In this document: positions 26,184 to 34,797 of the stretch, piece by piece
Position numbering within the stretch: position 1 is the stretch's first letter
Layout: each line of letters begins with the position of its first letter
Origin: UBA6627 sp965248675
Lineage (GTDB): Bacteria; Chloroflexota; Dehalococcoidia; UBA2979
DNA length: 64,000 bases
Assembly (NCBI GenBank): GCA_965248675.1
Contig: CBDFJZ010000008.1
Location: 992,001-1,056,000 of the forward strand
Direction of reading: 5' to 3'
Notes under the pieces: model-generated
Database searches by the model: none
The model's input: the letters and a program-made list of their open reading frames with translations, nothing else
What the model was told of the DNA's origin: nothing
Made by a program: the position numbers and the translations under genes

Positions 26184-26380
26184 TCGAACGTGCTGATCGC
26201 CAACCACGGCGAGAGCGGCGTGCGGATCATACGAGCGGAGGTCGATCTCGGACTTCGCGGCGTCGCGGTTCACTCGGAGCATAGCGAACTCGCCTTCCAT
26301 GAGCACTAGCCGGACGCGCCGCGCCCTCTCAATGAGGCCGGTGCGCTTCTCTACCTCAACATCGCGCGGGCAAGAGGCCC
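26184..26380 (+). pseudogene. Decayed 5' end of a biotin carboxylase gene
   Basis: The frame from 26184 reads SNVLIANHGESGVRIIRAE, then DLGLRGVAVHSEHSELAFHEH, then a TAG at 26307-26309, and continues in frame to EAGALLYLNI. This matches the first 65 residues of biotin carboxylases (KVLIANRGEIAVRIIRA; VAVYSE; AYLNI), as also seen intact at the start of the 37402-40830 gene. The RGE motif is changed to HGE, a stop is present and nothing recognisable follows, so it is a remnant. The rest of the 560-base gap between the Crp/Fnr and SDR genes shows no other gene. Confidence 0.75.
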
Positions 26381-26548
26381 CCAACATCGACGCGTGCTCG
26401 GCGCCGTCCAACGCAGCTGCAACGTCGATCGTCCCTCCTCGTTTTCGTCTCAGGGGAGTGGCCGCCTCACCCACGTCACGAGACGGGTCAGATCGGCGCC
26501 GCCAGTTATCACGTACGCTTTGGTCCCACGAGTGAGGGGAACACATAC

Positions 26549-27382
26549 ATGGAGCCAGCAGGAAAAACCGTTCTGATCACCGGCGGCGGATCGGGCATCG
26601 GTCTGCAGATTGCGAGGGAGCTCGTGTCTGCCGGCAGCAAGGTCATCATCTGCGGCCGGACGCTGGCGAGGCTGGAGGACGCACGGGAACAGGTCCCGAG
26701 CCTGGCGATCGCACAATGCGACGTCGCCGACCGCGAACAGATTCAGGCGCTGCGTGAGCGATGCGACAGCGAGTTCGGCGGTATCGACGTGCTCGTGAAC
26801 AACGCCGGAGTCTTCGGTATGTTCGATATCGCGGACAGCGCGGTCTCGTTGGAGACGCAGCTGGCCGAGGTTGATATCGACTTCAACGGGCCGCTGCGAA
26901 TGGTGCACTACTTTCTGCCCGGGCTGCTGAACAAACCTGAATCCGCGATCGTGAACGTCTCCTCCGGGCTGGCGTCCGTGCCTTATGTCGCTGCCCCCGT
27001 GTATTGCGCGACGAAAGCAGGGATTCATTCGTGGACCCGTTCGTTGCGGAAGCAACTGGAGCAGACCAACGTCAAGGTCTTCGAACTCATGCCGCCCTTG
27101 GTCGAGACCGAGATGGTCGAGGCGGTTGATCTCTCGAAGATTTCGCCGGAGAAGCTTGCCGAGGCATTCATCAAGGGCTTCAAGCGGGACAGGCTGCAGA
27201 TCACGCCGGGTCAGAGCAGTCAGCTCAGCAAGATGAGCCGCTTCGCGCCCGGGCTGATCTTCAGGCTGGTCAAACAGGTAACCCTCGCCGCCAGGGTCAC
27301 GCACAGTCCGACCCTGCAGTCACGGTCGACCGACGCGGGGGGCCAACCGTTGATCGCTGACCGCGACGGGCGGCGTCCGTGA
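26549..27382 (+). CDS. SDR oxidoreductase, DltE-like, with altered C-terminus
   Basis: 277 residues. A complete SDR core: TGGGSGIG (11-18), NNAG, catalytic Ser in VNVSSG, and Tyr/Lys in YCATKAG. It most resembles the DltE-like (COG3967) short-chain reductases, which act on lipids or polyketide-like substrates in the membrane vicinity. The family end is near APGLIFRLVKQ (residue about 243); the last 34 residues look unrelated to the family and overlap a PIN-like fragment on the other strand, so the 3' end may have been replaced by recombination. The ATG at 26549 lies behind tgaggggaacacatac. Confidence 0.85.
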   Translation: MEPAGKTVLITGGGSGIGLQIARELVSAGSKVIICGRTLARLEDAREQVPSLAIAQCDVADREQIQALRERCDSEFGGIDVLVNNAGVFGMFDIADSAVSLETQLAEVDIDFNGPLRMVHYFLPGLLNKPESAIVNVSSGLASVPYVAAPVYCATKAGIHSWTRSLRKQLEQTNVKVFELMPPLVETEMVEAVDLSKISPEKLAEAFIKGFKRDRLQITPGQSSQLSKMSRFAPGLIFRLVKQVTLAARVTHSPTLQSRSTDAGGQPLIADRDGRRP

Positions 27383-27435
27383 TGCGCCTGGGCGAGTCCG
27401 ATCCACGTGTTCTCGTCGAGATAGATACGAAGCAT
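27373..27435 (-). pseudogene. N-terminal fragment of a PIN-like protein
   Basis: The minus strand reads MLRIYLDENTWIGLAQAHHG, like the start of a widespread family of small proteins beginning with YLDQNKWIDLARA, thought to be PIN-like nucleases. After 21 residues the similarity ends and the frame becomes the antisense of the SDR end. A piece left by recombination. Confidence 0.45.
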
Positions 27436-27548
27436 CAAAATGCCAGTCCTGCGACGCACCTAACTAGCCACCGGAGCGCACTGGACCGCCGCTCGTCGGA
27501 GAGCGTCGTCCGGTCCGATGACGCGCGATACAGAGTTGAGGCCTACCC

Positions 27549-28475
27549 CTAATCCACCTCCTCCTTGAGCTCGGGCATCACCTCGCGCGCGATCCGCTCG
27601 TAGTGCCCGTCGCCCTGCTCCACTCTCGACGGGTAATAGAAGATGAACTCGTCCACGCCTGCGTCGGAGTAGCGCCCGACGAAGTCCCGAAACCTCTCCT
27701 CGGACCCCCACACGTTGTCCGGCGTCACCCCGCCGCCGGCGAGGATCGACCGACGCAGTGTCGGGGGCTCGCGTCCGATTGAGGCGCAGAACTCGTCCAT
27801 CTGCTCGTTCCGTGCCCGCGCCTGATCGAGGCACTCCTCGACGCTCATCGGGCGACCGTCCTGGGAGTCGCTGGGGATCTGGTTCCATGAGTCGGCGTGC
27901 CGAGCGGTGAACTTCATGTTGACCGGGCGGGCGGCGGCGAGGGTGAGCGGCGGGCGCGGGAGCTGCACGGGGCCGGGGTCCATCACCGCCTCGGTGGCCT
28001 GGTAGTACTCCCCCTCGAACGAGATTCCACCGTCCTCGGTTGGCTCGCCTCGCAGCAGTGTGTCCAGCATCCGTACGAACTCGCGGAACCGACGGGCTCG
28101 CTCCCGCGGTTCCCACTCCGGCAGCCCGGTCATGCCGAAGTCGTTCGGCGCTCCGGCGGCGCCGATCCCCAGCTCCAGACGTCCACCCGAGATGTGATCG
28201 ATCGTCAGTGCTTCTTTCGCGAACAACGCCGGATGCCGGATCGTGATCGACGTGACCAACGCACCGAGGCGTATTCGGCTCGTCTGTGCTACCGCGGCCG
28301 CCATCAACGTCTGCGACTCGAACCAGCGACCGGCCGGCCGGTTTGGGTTGACGAAGTGATCGGCGAACCAGAGGCTGTCGGAGCCGTAGTCTTCCAGCTC
28401 TCGCCACCGATCGACCTGGATGGCGTACGGCACCACCTGCGGGGCGAGGATTCCGAATCTGAGCGGTAGTCCCAT
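27549..28475 (-). CDS. LLM-class flavin-dependent monooxygenase
   Basis: 308 residues. The start ATG at 28475 has ggagggcgcgc in front; the open frame extends much further upstream but only as antisense to the CoA-transferase gene. Bacterial luciferase-like fold: LRFGILAPQVVPY at the first strand, SLWFADHF, the LVTSITIRHPALFAKEALTIDHISGGRLELGIG block typical of F420/FMN monooxygenases. A two-component FMN enzyme or an F420 enzyme are both possible. It is divergent from a CoA-transferase cluster, consistent with catabolism of organic acids or sulfur/organic compounds. Confidence 0.88.
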   Translation of the reverse strand: MGLPLRFGILAPQVVPYAIQVDRWRELEDYGSDSLWFADHFVNPNRPAGRWFESQTLMAAAVAQTSRIRLGALVTSITIRHPALFAKEALTIDHISGGRLELGIGAAGAPNDFGMTGLPEWEPRERARRFREFVRMLDTLLRGEPTEDGGISFEGEYYQATEAVMDPGPVQLPRPPLTLAAARPVNMKFTARHADSWNQIPSDSQDGRPMSVEECLDQARARNEQMDEFCASIGREPPTLRRSILAGGGVTPDNVWGSEERFRDFVGRYSDAGVDEFIFYYPSRVEQGDGHYERIAREVMPELKEEVD

Positions 28476-28625
28476 GCGCGCCCTCCTGGACCGCGGCGTC
28501 TCGTTCGGCGCCTCACATGTCCGGAGCCGTGCCGACTCCAGCACCCCTCCCACACTACGTTCGTCCGGCTCGATCGCCCGAGTCACCAGGCGCGCCCTCA
28601 ACACACCTAACGCGAGAGGCGATCT

Positions 28626-31061
28626 ATGACACGCCCCTTCAAGGACATCCGTGTCATCGACCTCTCCGACCGCCTCTCGGGGGCCTTTGCCGCTCGCCTC
28701 TTCGGTGACTACGGCGCCGAAGTGATCCTCGCCGAGCCCCCGGAAGGGCATCCGCTCCGCCGCGAACCGCCGTTCCTCGACGACCAGCCCGGCCCCGAGC
28801 GGTCGGTGCTCCACGCGTACGCGAACTGGAACAAGCGATCCGCTGTCATCGAGGATGGAGCGCAACTGGCCGCGCTGATCGCGGGAGCCGATGTCGTCGT
28901 GACGACCGACTCGCCGCTGCCCGAGACGCTGAGCGCCGCACTGGCGGGGATGCGAGCTGACGCCGCGCATCTCTCGGTGACGCCGCATGGCCTCGATGGA
29001 CCGCTCGCACAGTGCGCGGGGAACAACCTGACCGCGAGCGCCCGCACCGGATGGGCGTACATCAACGGGTACCGCGACGAGCCGTCGCTGCAGATGCCGC
29101 AGCGCCAGAGCGCCTACGTGGGAGGTGTCGCGGGCTTCATCGCGGCCTCGGCCGCGCTGCTGCGTCGCGACCAGGGAACCGAGCGCGAGCTGGTCGACGT
29201 CAGCGAGATCGAGGCCTTTGCGCTGACCGTGCACCCATGGGGCATCGGAGCGATCTACCACGACATGGGGTGGAGTCGGGGACCGGCGGGGGGAAAGACT
29301 CGCGGTGAGCCCGGGCCGCTCTGGCGGGCCGCGGACGGGCAGATCAACTTCGGGTTCGGCGACTGGCACCACTGGCCGGAGGCGATGCGCGCGCTCAACC
29401 TGCCCGAGCTCGCCGAACGCGAGGATCTGATACCCGACCTCGGCCGGCACTCACGGGACATGTCAGCCGTCGTGGCCGGCGTCGCGGGCGAGGTCGCGCA
29501 ACTCCAGCGGTGGCCGTTGTTTCACCGCCTGGCTGAGCTGCGCTGCATCTCCGGCGTGGTGCAGGACATCGAGGACATCACCCGCGACGAGCAATTCGCG
29601 GCGCGCGAGTTCCTCGCCGAAACGACAATCGAGGGGCGCACCGTCCGCGCCGCGGGCGCGCCGGCCAAGCTCGCGCCGTCGCCGTGGCGGATCGCGCGTC
29701 CGGCCCCGCGCCTCGACGCGCACGGCGACGAGGTCCGACGGGAAGCGGTGCGGCGAGAGGCGGCACGGCCTCGCACGGTCGATCGTGACCCGAGCCCGCC
29801 GTCCGCGGAGGGCCCGCTCCACGGCGTGCGGGTGCTCAGCTTCTGTCAGGCCTGGTCGGGCGCCTTCGGCACTGAGCTGCTCTCGCTGCTCGGCGCGGAC
29901 GTGGTGCAGATCGAGGTGCTGTATCGGACGGACGTGTGGCGACGAACGCGGGACTTCGTGCCCGCCGGGGTCGTCGATCCGACGCGGACGCAGCATCCCG
30001 CTAACACGCAGGGGCTCTACAACTCGGTCAACCTCAACAAGCGCGCGATCACGCTCGATCTCGCGCAGGAGCGCGGTCGCGAGATCTTCTGGGGGATGCT
30101 CCCCAACTTCGACATCCTCGCCGACAACTTCCGCCCCACGGTGCTGCCGAAATGGGGCATGACCCTCGAAACCCTCAACGAAGCACGGCCTGGCATCGTC
30201 TACGCGTCGATCTCCGCGTACGGCACCGATGGGCCCTACCGCGCCTATCCCGGCAACGGCGCCACCACGGAGCCGATGTCAGGCCTCTCCTCGCTGCATG
30301 GCTACGAGGGTGATCCGGGCATGAACACCGGCGGGCTCTACCCGGACCCGATCGCCGGGTACTTCTTCGCCGGCTCAGTCCTCGCCGCGTTGCGCCAGCG
30401 CGACCAGACCGGCGAGCCGCAGCGCGTCGACGCCGCGATGACCGAGGCGGTCGCCGTGGTCTGCGGCGACGCGATCGTCGAGTACGACGCCACTGGCCGC
30501 GTCCCGCGCCCCATGGGCAACCACCACCACCGCGTCGCCCCGCACAACATGTACGAGGCGCGCGACGGCGAATGGCTCGCTCTCGCCACGGAGACCGAGG
30601 CGGCCTGGCAGGCGCTCGCCACCCACATCGGTCGACGCGAGCTGGTCGAGGACGCGCGATTCGCCACCATGGCCGCACGCAAGGCGAACGAGGCCGACCT
30701 CGACGAGCTGTTAGCAGCGTGGTGCATCGACCAGGATGCCTTCGACGCGGAGCCAGCCCTCGGTGCGCTCGGCATCGCCGCCGCGCGGGTCGTGCCGCTC
30801 TACGAGCTGTACACGCGCCCCGACCCCAACTTCGTCGCGCGCGGCTTCCTCGGCCCGATCGATCACCCCGAGGCCGGCAGCAGCCTGCTCCCCGGCCGCC
30901 CCTGGCGGTTCTCCGCCGCCGCCCACGCCGCGCTCCGTCCGTCCCCTTGCGTCGGCGAGCACAGCCGCGAGGTGCTCCGCGAGGAACTAGGCATCGAGGA
31001 CGAGGAGTACGCAGCGCTCGCGGCTGCGGGCATCACGGGCACCCTCGACGACGCCGGCTAA
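28626..31061 (+). CDS. Tandem two-domain CoA-transferase family III (CaiB/BaiF) protein
   Basis: 811 residues: two complete CaiB/BaiF-like domains in one chain. Domain 1 (about 1-385) has FKDIRVIDLSDRLSGAFAARLFGDYGAEVI and RELVDVSEIEAF. Domain 2 (about 395-811) has LHGVRVLSFCQAWSGAFGTELLSLLGADVV and RVDAAMTEAV. The Asp in each VDxx motif aligns with the acyl-anhydride-forming aspartate of family III enzymes. Separate-chain enzymes are interlocked dimers, so this fusion may fold as an intramolecular pair. Substrate unknown. It heads a rightward cluster with the propeller protein and two more CoA transferases. Confidence 0.88.
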   Translation: MTRPFKDIRVIDLSDRLSGAFAARLFGDYGAEVILAEPPEGHPLRREPPFLDDQPGPERSVLHAYANWNKRSAVIEDGAQLAALIAGADVVVTTDSPLPETLSAALAGMRADAAHLSVTPHGLDGPLAQCAGNNLTASARTGWAYINGYRDEPSLQMPQRQSAYVGGVAGFIAASAALLRRDQGTERELVDVSEIEAFALTVHPWGIGAIYHDMGWSRGPAGGKTRGEPGPLWRAADGQINFGFGDWHHWPEAMRALNLPELAEREDLIPDLGRHSRDMSAVVAGVAGEVAQLQRWPLFHRLAELRCISGVVQDIEDITRDEQFAAREFLAETTIEGRTVRAAGAPAKLAPSPWRIARPAPRLDAHGDEVRREAVRREAARPRTVDRDPSPPSAEGPLHGVRVLSFCQAWSGAFGTELLSLLGADVVQIEVLYRTDVWRRTRDFVPAGVVDPTRTQHPANTQGLYNSVNLNKRAITLDLAQERGREIFWGMLPNFDILADNFRPTVLPKWGMTLETLNEARPGIVYASISAYGTDGPYRAYPGNGATTEPMSGLSSLHGYEGDPGMNTGGLYPDPIAGYFFAGSVLAALRQRDQTGEPQRVDAAMTEAVAVVCGDAIVEYDATGRVPRPMGNHHHRVAPHNMYEARDGEWLALATETEAAWQALATHIGRRELVEDARFATMAARKANEADLDELLAAWCIDQDAFDAEPALGALGIAAARVVPLYELYTRPDPNFVARGFLGPIDHPEAGSSLLPGRPWRFSAAAHAALRPSPCVGEHSREVLREELGIEDEEYAALAAAGITGTLDDAG

Positions 31062-31154
31062 CCAGTCGCGGTCCTCGAAGTGGGTACATTGGCGCCGATC
31101 GGTTTGGAGCGGGCGGCATCCAGCCCTCCGCGAAACAGGGAAGCTACCCCGACT

Positions 31155-32123
31155 ATGCGTGTCGAACGACTGCTCGATCGCCCGATCATCACAGCCGACC
31201 TGCATCCGAGCATCGGCGAGAACATCCAGGGTCCGTCGCTGATCCGCGTGCCCGACTGGATCGAGGGCGCGCTAGCGGCCTACTACCTCTACTTCGCCGA
31301 TCACAAGGGGCGGTACATCCGCCTCGCCTATGCCGACGAGCTGACCGGGCCGTGGGCGATCCATCCGCCGGGTAGCCTCCAAATCGAGGACTCGCACTTC
31401 CTGACCGAGCCGCCCGCGGTTACCGAGGAGATCCTCGCGGAGTTCGACGCGCGGCGCACGGGTAACGCGGTCAAGATGTCGCACGACGTCCTGACCGAGG
31501 TGACCACACCGCACATCGCGTCGCCCGACGTGCACGTCGACGCGGAGCGGCGGCGGATCGTGATGTACTTCCACGGCCTCGAGGCGCCCGGGCAGCAGGT
31601 GACGCGGGTGGCCACGTCGGAGGACGGGATTCTGTTCGAGGCGTTGCCAGAGGTGCTGGGGCGGACGTACCTGCGGGTGTTCGCCCACGACGGCGTGACG
31701 TACGGCCTCGCGATGCCGGGGCGGCTCTACCGGTCGGCGGATGGGCTGCACGGCTTCGAGGAGGGGCCCTGCTGTTCAACCCGAACATGCGTCACAACCT
31801 GGCCTGGAAGCACGGCGACACGCTGTGGGTGTTCTGGACGAAGGTCGGGGACGCGCCGGAGCGAATCTTGCTCAGCACGATTGATCTCGCCGGCGACTGG
31901 ATGGAGTGGCGCGAGACGGAGCCGGTCGAGGTGCTCCGTCCGGAGCGACTGGGAGGGCGCCAGCGCGCCATTGGAACCGTCGATCCGCAGCTCTGCCTAC
32001 GGCGTCGTGAACCAGCTTCGCGACCCCGCGGTCTTCGAGGAGCACGGGCGACTGTTCCTGCTCTACGCCGTCGGCGGAGAGGCTGGGATCGCGATTGCCG
32101 AGGTGATGGCGTTGGATGGTTAA
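31155..32123 (+). CDS. Beta-propeller (glycosyl-hydrolase-43-like) protein with two compensating frame changes
   Basis: About 322 residues from the ATG at 31155. The N-terminal two thirds read well (DRPIITADLHPSIGENIQGP, IRLAYADELTGPW, MYFHGLEAPGQQVTRVATS), a five-bladed propeller of glycosidase type. At about 31770 the sensible sequence moves to another frame (FNPNMRHNLAWKHGDTLWVF, then ERILLSTIDLAGDW) and at about 31945 returns to the first frame (VVNQLRDPAVFEEHGRLFLL). A lost C in a ggggccc run and one extra base later explain it. The 3' end overlaps the next CoA-transferase gene by 8 bases. Enzyme activity is unproven. Confidence 0.7.
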   Translation: MRVERLLDRPIITADLHPSIGENIQGPSLIRVPDWIEGALAAYYLYFADHKGRYIRLAYADELTGPWAIHPPGSLQIEDSHFLTEPPAVTEEILAEFDARRTGNAVKMSHDVLTEVTTPHIASPDVHVDAERRRIVMYFHGLEAPGQQVTRVATSEDGILFEALPEVLGRTYLRVFAHDGVTYGLAMPGRLYRSADGLHGFEEGPCCSTRTCVTTWPGSTATRCGCSGRRSGTRRSESCSARLISPATGWSGARRSRSRCSVRSDWEGASAPLEPSIRSSAYGVVNQLRDPAVFEEHGRLFLLYAVGGEAGIAIAEVMALDG

Positions 32124-33420
32124 CAGCCTCCCAGAGTCCCCGGCCGCCCTCGACGACCTGCGCGTGGTCGATCTGACGGATGAGACCGGCGTCTACGCGG
32201 CGAAGCTGTTCGCGGACCTCGGGGCGGACGTGATCCGCGTCGAGCCGGTCGCCGGCGACCCGATGCGGGGGCAGCGACCGCTGTTCGATGCGCCGTCGGG
32301 CGCGCAGCGGAGCCTGCCGTTTCTGCACTACAACGCGAACAAGCGCAGCCTCGCGCTCGACCTCGAGACGGGGACGGGGCGAGCGGTGCTCGACCGGCTG
32401 CTGGTGTCGGCCGACGTGCTGATCGAGAGCTACGCGCCTGCAGATGGGGAGCGTCTCGGGCTGACGCGGTCGCGCCTTGGCGCGCTCAACCCGGCGCTGA
32501 TCCACACCTCGGTGACCGGGTTCGGCCTCGAGGGGCCGCACCGCGACTATCGCTGGTCGGACCTCGTCGCGCAGGCGATGTCGGGGCTGATCTTGCTGAC
32601 CGGGTTCCCGGAGGATCCGCCAGTCCGGATTCCGGCGGGGCAGGCTTACCACCAGGCGTCGTTCGATGCCGCGATCGGCGCGATGGCGCTGGTGTTGCGG
32701 CGCGACCTCGGCGCCCGCGACGGCTCGGGAGGCCGCGGCGGGCACGTCGAGATCTCGATGCAGGATTCGCTGGCGATCAGCACCTTCCAGACAGCGAACC
32801 TCAATCACTGGACGCAGCTCAAGGTCGTCCCGCGCCGCTTCGGCACCGGGACGGTGGCGCGCGCGATCGGGCCGGACGGCTCGCAGATCGCGCCGCGGCG
32901 GACGTTCTACCGTTGCCTCGACGGCTGGGCGATCGTCGCCGCTCGGCTCGTCGACTGGGAACGCGCGGTTGCCTGGCTCACCGAGCTCGGCTACCCGGGC
33001 GAGCTGGCCGACCCTAAGTACGACGATCCCGCCGAGCGGACTCCCGAGGCGTTCTACGACGCCTTCGAACACGCGTTCGCGAGACACCCCGTCGAGCGCG
33101 TCTACCACACCGGCCAGGCGTACGGCCTGCTCTCGATGCCGATCCGCGACGTCAGTGCTCTCTTCGACGACGAGCAGCTCGCCGAGCGCGGCTTCCTCGT
33201 CGAACTCGAGCACCCGGAGCTTGGCACGACGCTCACCTATGCCGGCGCGCCGTACCTGCTCAGCGCCACACCGTGGCGCCTGCGTCGGCCGGCGCCCGAG
33301 GTCGGCGAGCACAGCGCCGAGATCCTCGTCGAGCTCGGCTATTCCGACGCCGACATCGACACGTTCGCCGCGACGGGAACGATCGGGCTCACGCCGACCC
33401 CTGCGGGGAGCACACGGTGA
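32116..33420 (+). CDS. CoA-transferase family III (CaiB/BaiF)
   Basis: 434 residues, the usual single-domain length. N-terminal LRVVDLTDETGVYAAKLFADLGADVIRVE and the SGLILLTGFPEDPP, YHQASFDAAIGAM blocks are conserved. At the position of the nucleophilic Asp (VDVS in most) it reads HVEISMQD. It is close in sequence to the copy at 50312-51559 (both end their conserved parts with similar ISMQD/VSMQD and VGEHSAEI-type motifs), so the two are paralogs. Start overlaps the propeller gene by 8 bases; its stop overlaps the next start (GTGA). Confidence 0.9.
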   Translation: MVNSLPESPAALDDLRVVDLTDETGVYAAKLFADLGADVIRVEPVAGDPMRGQRPLFDAPSGAQRSLPFLHYNANKRSLALDLETGTGRAVLDRLLVSADVLIESYAPADGERLGLTRSRLGALNPALIHTSVTGFGLEGPHRDYRWSDLVAQAMSGLILLTGFPEDPPVRIPAGQAYHQASFDAAIGAMALVLRRDLGARDGSGGRGGHVEISMQDSLAISTFQTANLNHWTQLKVVPRRFGTGTVARAIGPDGSQIAPRRTFYRCLDGWAIVAARLVDWERAVAWLTELGYPGELADPKYDDPAERTPEAFYDAFEHAFARHPVERVYHTGQAYGLLSMPIRDVSALFDDEQLAERGFLVELEHPELGTTLTYAGAPYLLSATPWRLRRPAPEVGEHSAEILVELGYSDADIDTFAATGTIGLTPTPAGSTR

Positions 33421-34682
33421 CGGGCCCGCTGAGCGGCATCCGCGTGCTCGACTTCACGTGGATGATCGCTGGAACGATGGCGACCCGACCGCTCGCCAAC
33501 CTCGGCGCAGAGGTGATCAAGGTTGAGTCGAGGGCGCGTGTCGACGGGATGCGGATGGGGGCGCTGCACCCCAGCGACGGCACCAATCCGAACCTGAGCG
33601 CGGTCTTCAACGACTGCAATACCTCGAAGTTGAGCATCGCGATCGACCTCAACCAGCCGCGCGGCATCGAGCTGGCGAAGCAGCTCGTCGCGATCAGCGA
33701 CGTGGTCGCGAATAACTTCTCGGGCACGCGGATGGCGCGCTGGGGGCTGGGCTACGAGGATCTGCGAGCCGTGAAGCCCGAGGTGATCATGATCCAGATG
33801 CCGGTGATGGGCACGACCGGACCGCATCGCGACTACCGAGGCAACGGCCCGCACGTCAGCGCCCTCGTCGGGCTGAACGCCCTCACCGGGTACCCCGGCC
33901 GGCCGCCCTCAGGCAGCGACGTCGCCTTCGCCGACTTCACGGCGAATCCGCACCACGGCGCCTTCGCCCTGCTCGCCGCCCTCCACTACCGCGAACGCAG
34001 CGGCGAAGGCCAGTACATCGACCTGGCGCAGGCCGAGTCGACCGCCTGCCTGCTCGGGGTGCCGATCGTCGAGTACTCCGCGACCGGCGAGGTCCCGAGG
34101 CGACCCGGCAACGCCGACGCGAACCACGCGCCGCACGGCGTCTACCCCTGCGCCGGAGGCGCATCACAGACCAGCGACGCCGGGGACGCATCACAGCCCA
34201 GCAACGAGGGCGAGGACCGCTGGATCGCGATCAGTGTCGACACCGACGAGGCGTGGCGCGCGCTCTGCCTCGAGATGGGCGACCCACGGTGGGCCTCGGA
34301 AGAGCGGTTCGCTTCGGTCGGGGGCCGGCTCGCCGCCTCCGAGGAGCTCGACGAGGCGGTCGCCGCCTGGACCCGCGACGAGGAGTGCTACGCGCTGATG
34401 GAGCGCCTCCAGGCCGCCGGCATCGCCGCGGGCGTGGCGCAGGATGTACGCGACCTCGTCGAGCACGACCCACACTGGCGCGAGCGGCAGTTCACGGAGC
34501 TCGAGCACCCCGAACTCGGCGTCGCCGCCACCCACGGCGAGCCGATCCGCCTCGATGGCGAGCGAGCGGGGATCAGCCGATCGCCGCTCCTCGGGGAGCA
34601 CACGGATCAGGTGCTGCGCGAGGTGCTCGGGCTGCCCGACGACGAGGTCGATGAGCTCTACCTCGAAGGGGTGCTGCAGTAG
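33417..34682 (+). CDS. CoA-transferase family III (CaiB/BaiF) with a small repeat insertion
   Basis: 421 residues from the GTG at 33417. Conserved parts: LSGIRVLDFTWMIAGTMATRPLANLGAEVIK, GQYIDLAQAESTACL (catalytic Asp in YIDL) and PHRDYRGNGPHVSAL. Between YPCAGG and EDRWIAIS a 17-residue insert (ASQTSDAGDASQPSNEG) interrupts what is usually a short turn; at the DNA level it is an imperfect tandem duplication of about 24 bp (34159-34206). Third enzyme of its family in this cluster, probably acting on related CoA esters. Confidence 0.88.
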   Translation: MTGPLSGIRVLDFTWMIAGTMATRPLANLGAEVIKVESRARVDGMRMGALHPSDGTNPNLSAVFNDCNTSKLSIAIDLNQPRGIELAKQLVAISDVVANNFSGTRMARWGLGYEDLRAVKPEVIMIQMPVMGTTGPHRDYRGNGPHVSALVGLNALTGYPGRPPSGSDVAFADFTANPHHGAFALLAALHYRERSGEGQYIDLAQAESTACLLGVPIVEYSATGEVPRRPGNADANHAPHGVYPCAGGASQTSDAGDASQPSNEGEDRWIAISVDTDEAWRALCLEMGDPRWASEERFASVGGRLAASEELDEAVAAWTRDEECYALMERLQAAGIAAGVAQDVRDLVEHDPHWRERQFTELEHPELGVAATHGEPIRLDGERAGISRSPLLGEHTDQVLREVLGLPDDEVDELYLEGVLQ

Positions 34683-34797
34683 GGCTGTCGGTGTCCGAAC
34701 CCAAACTGATGCCGGGAATCAGTCTCCGTCCGTGCCTGTGCCGGTGTCTGAGCCTCGGTAGGTCCGTATCTCCGGCGGATTCACACCGTCGCTCACC

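Noticed and set aside
28476..29450. 975-base in-frame upstream extension of the flavin monooxygenase
   Set aside because: The extension is pure antisense of the CoA-transferase gene, and the ATG at 28475 has its own ribosome site and matches the family start.
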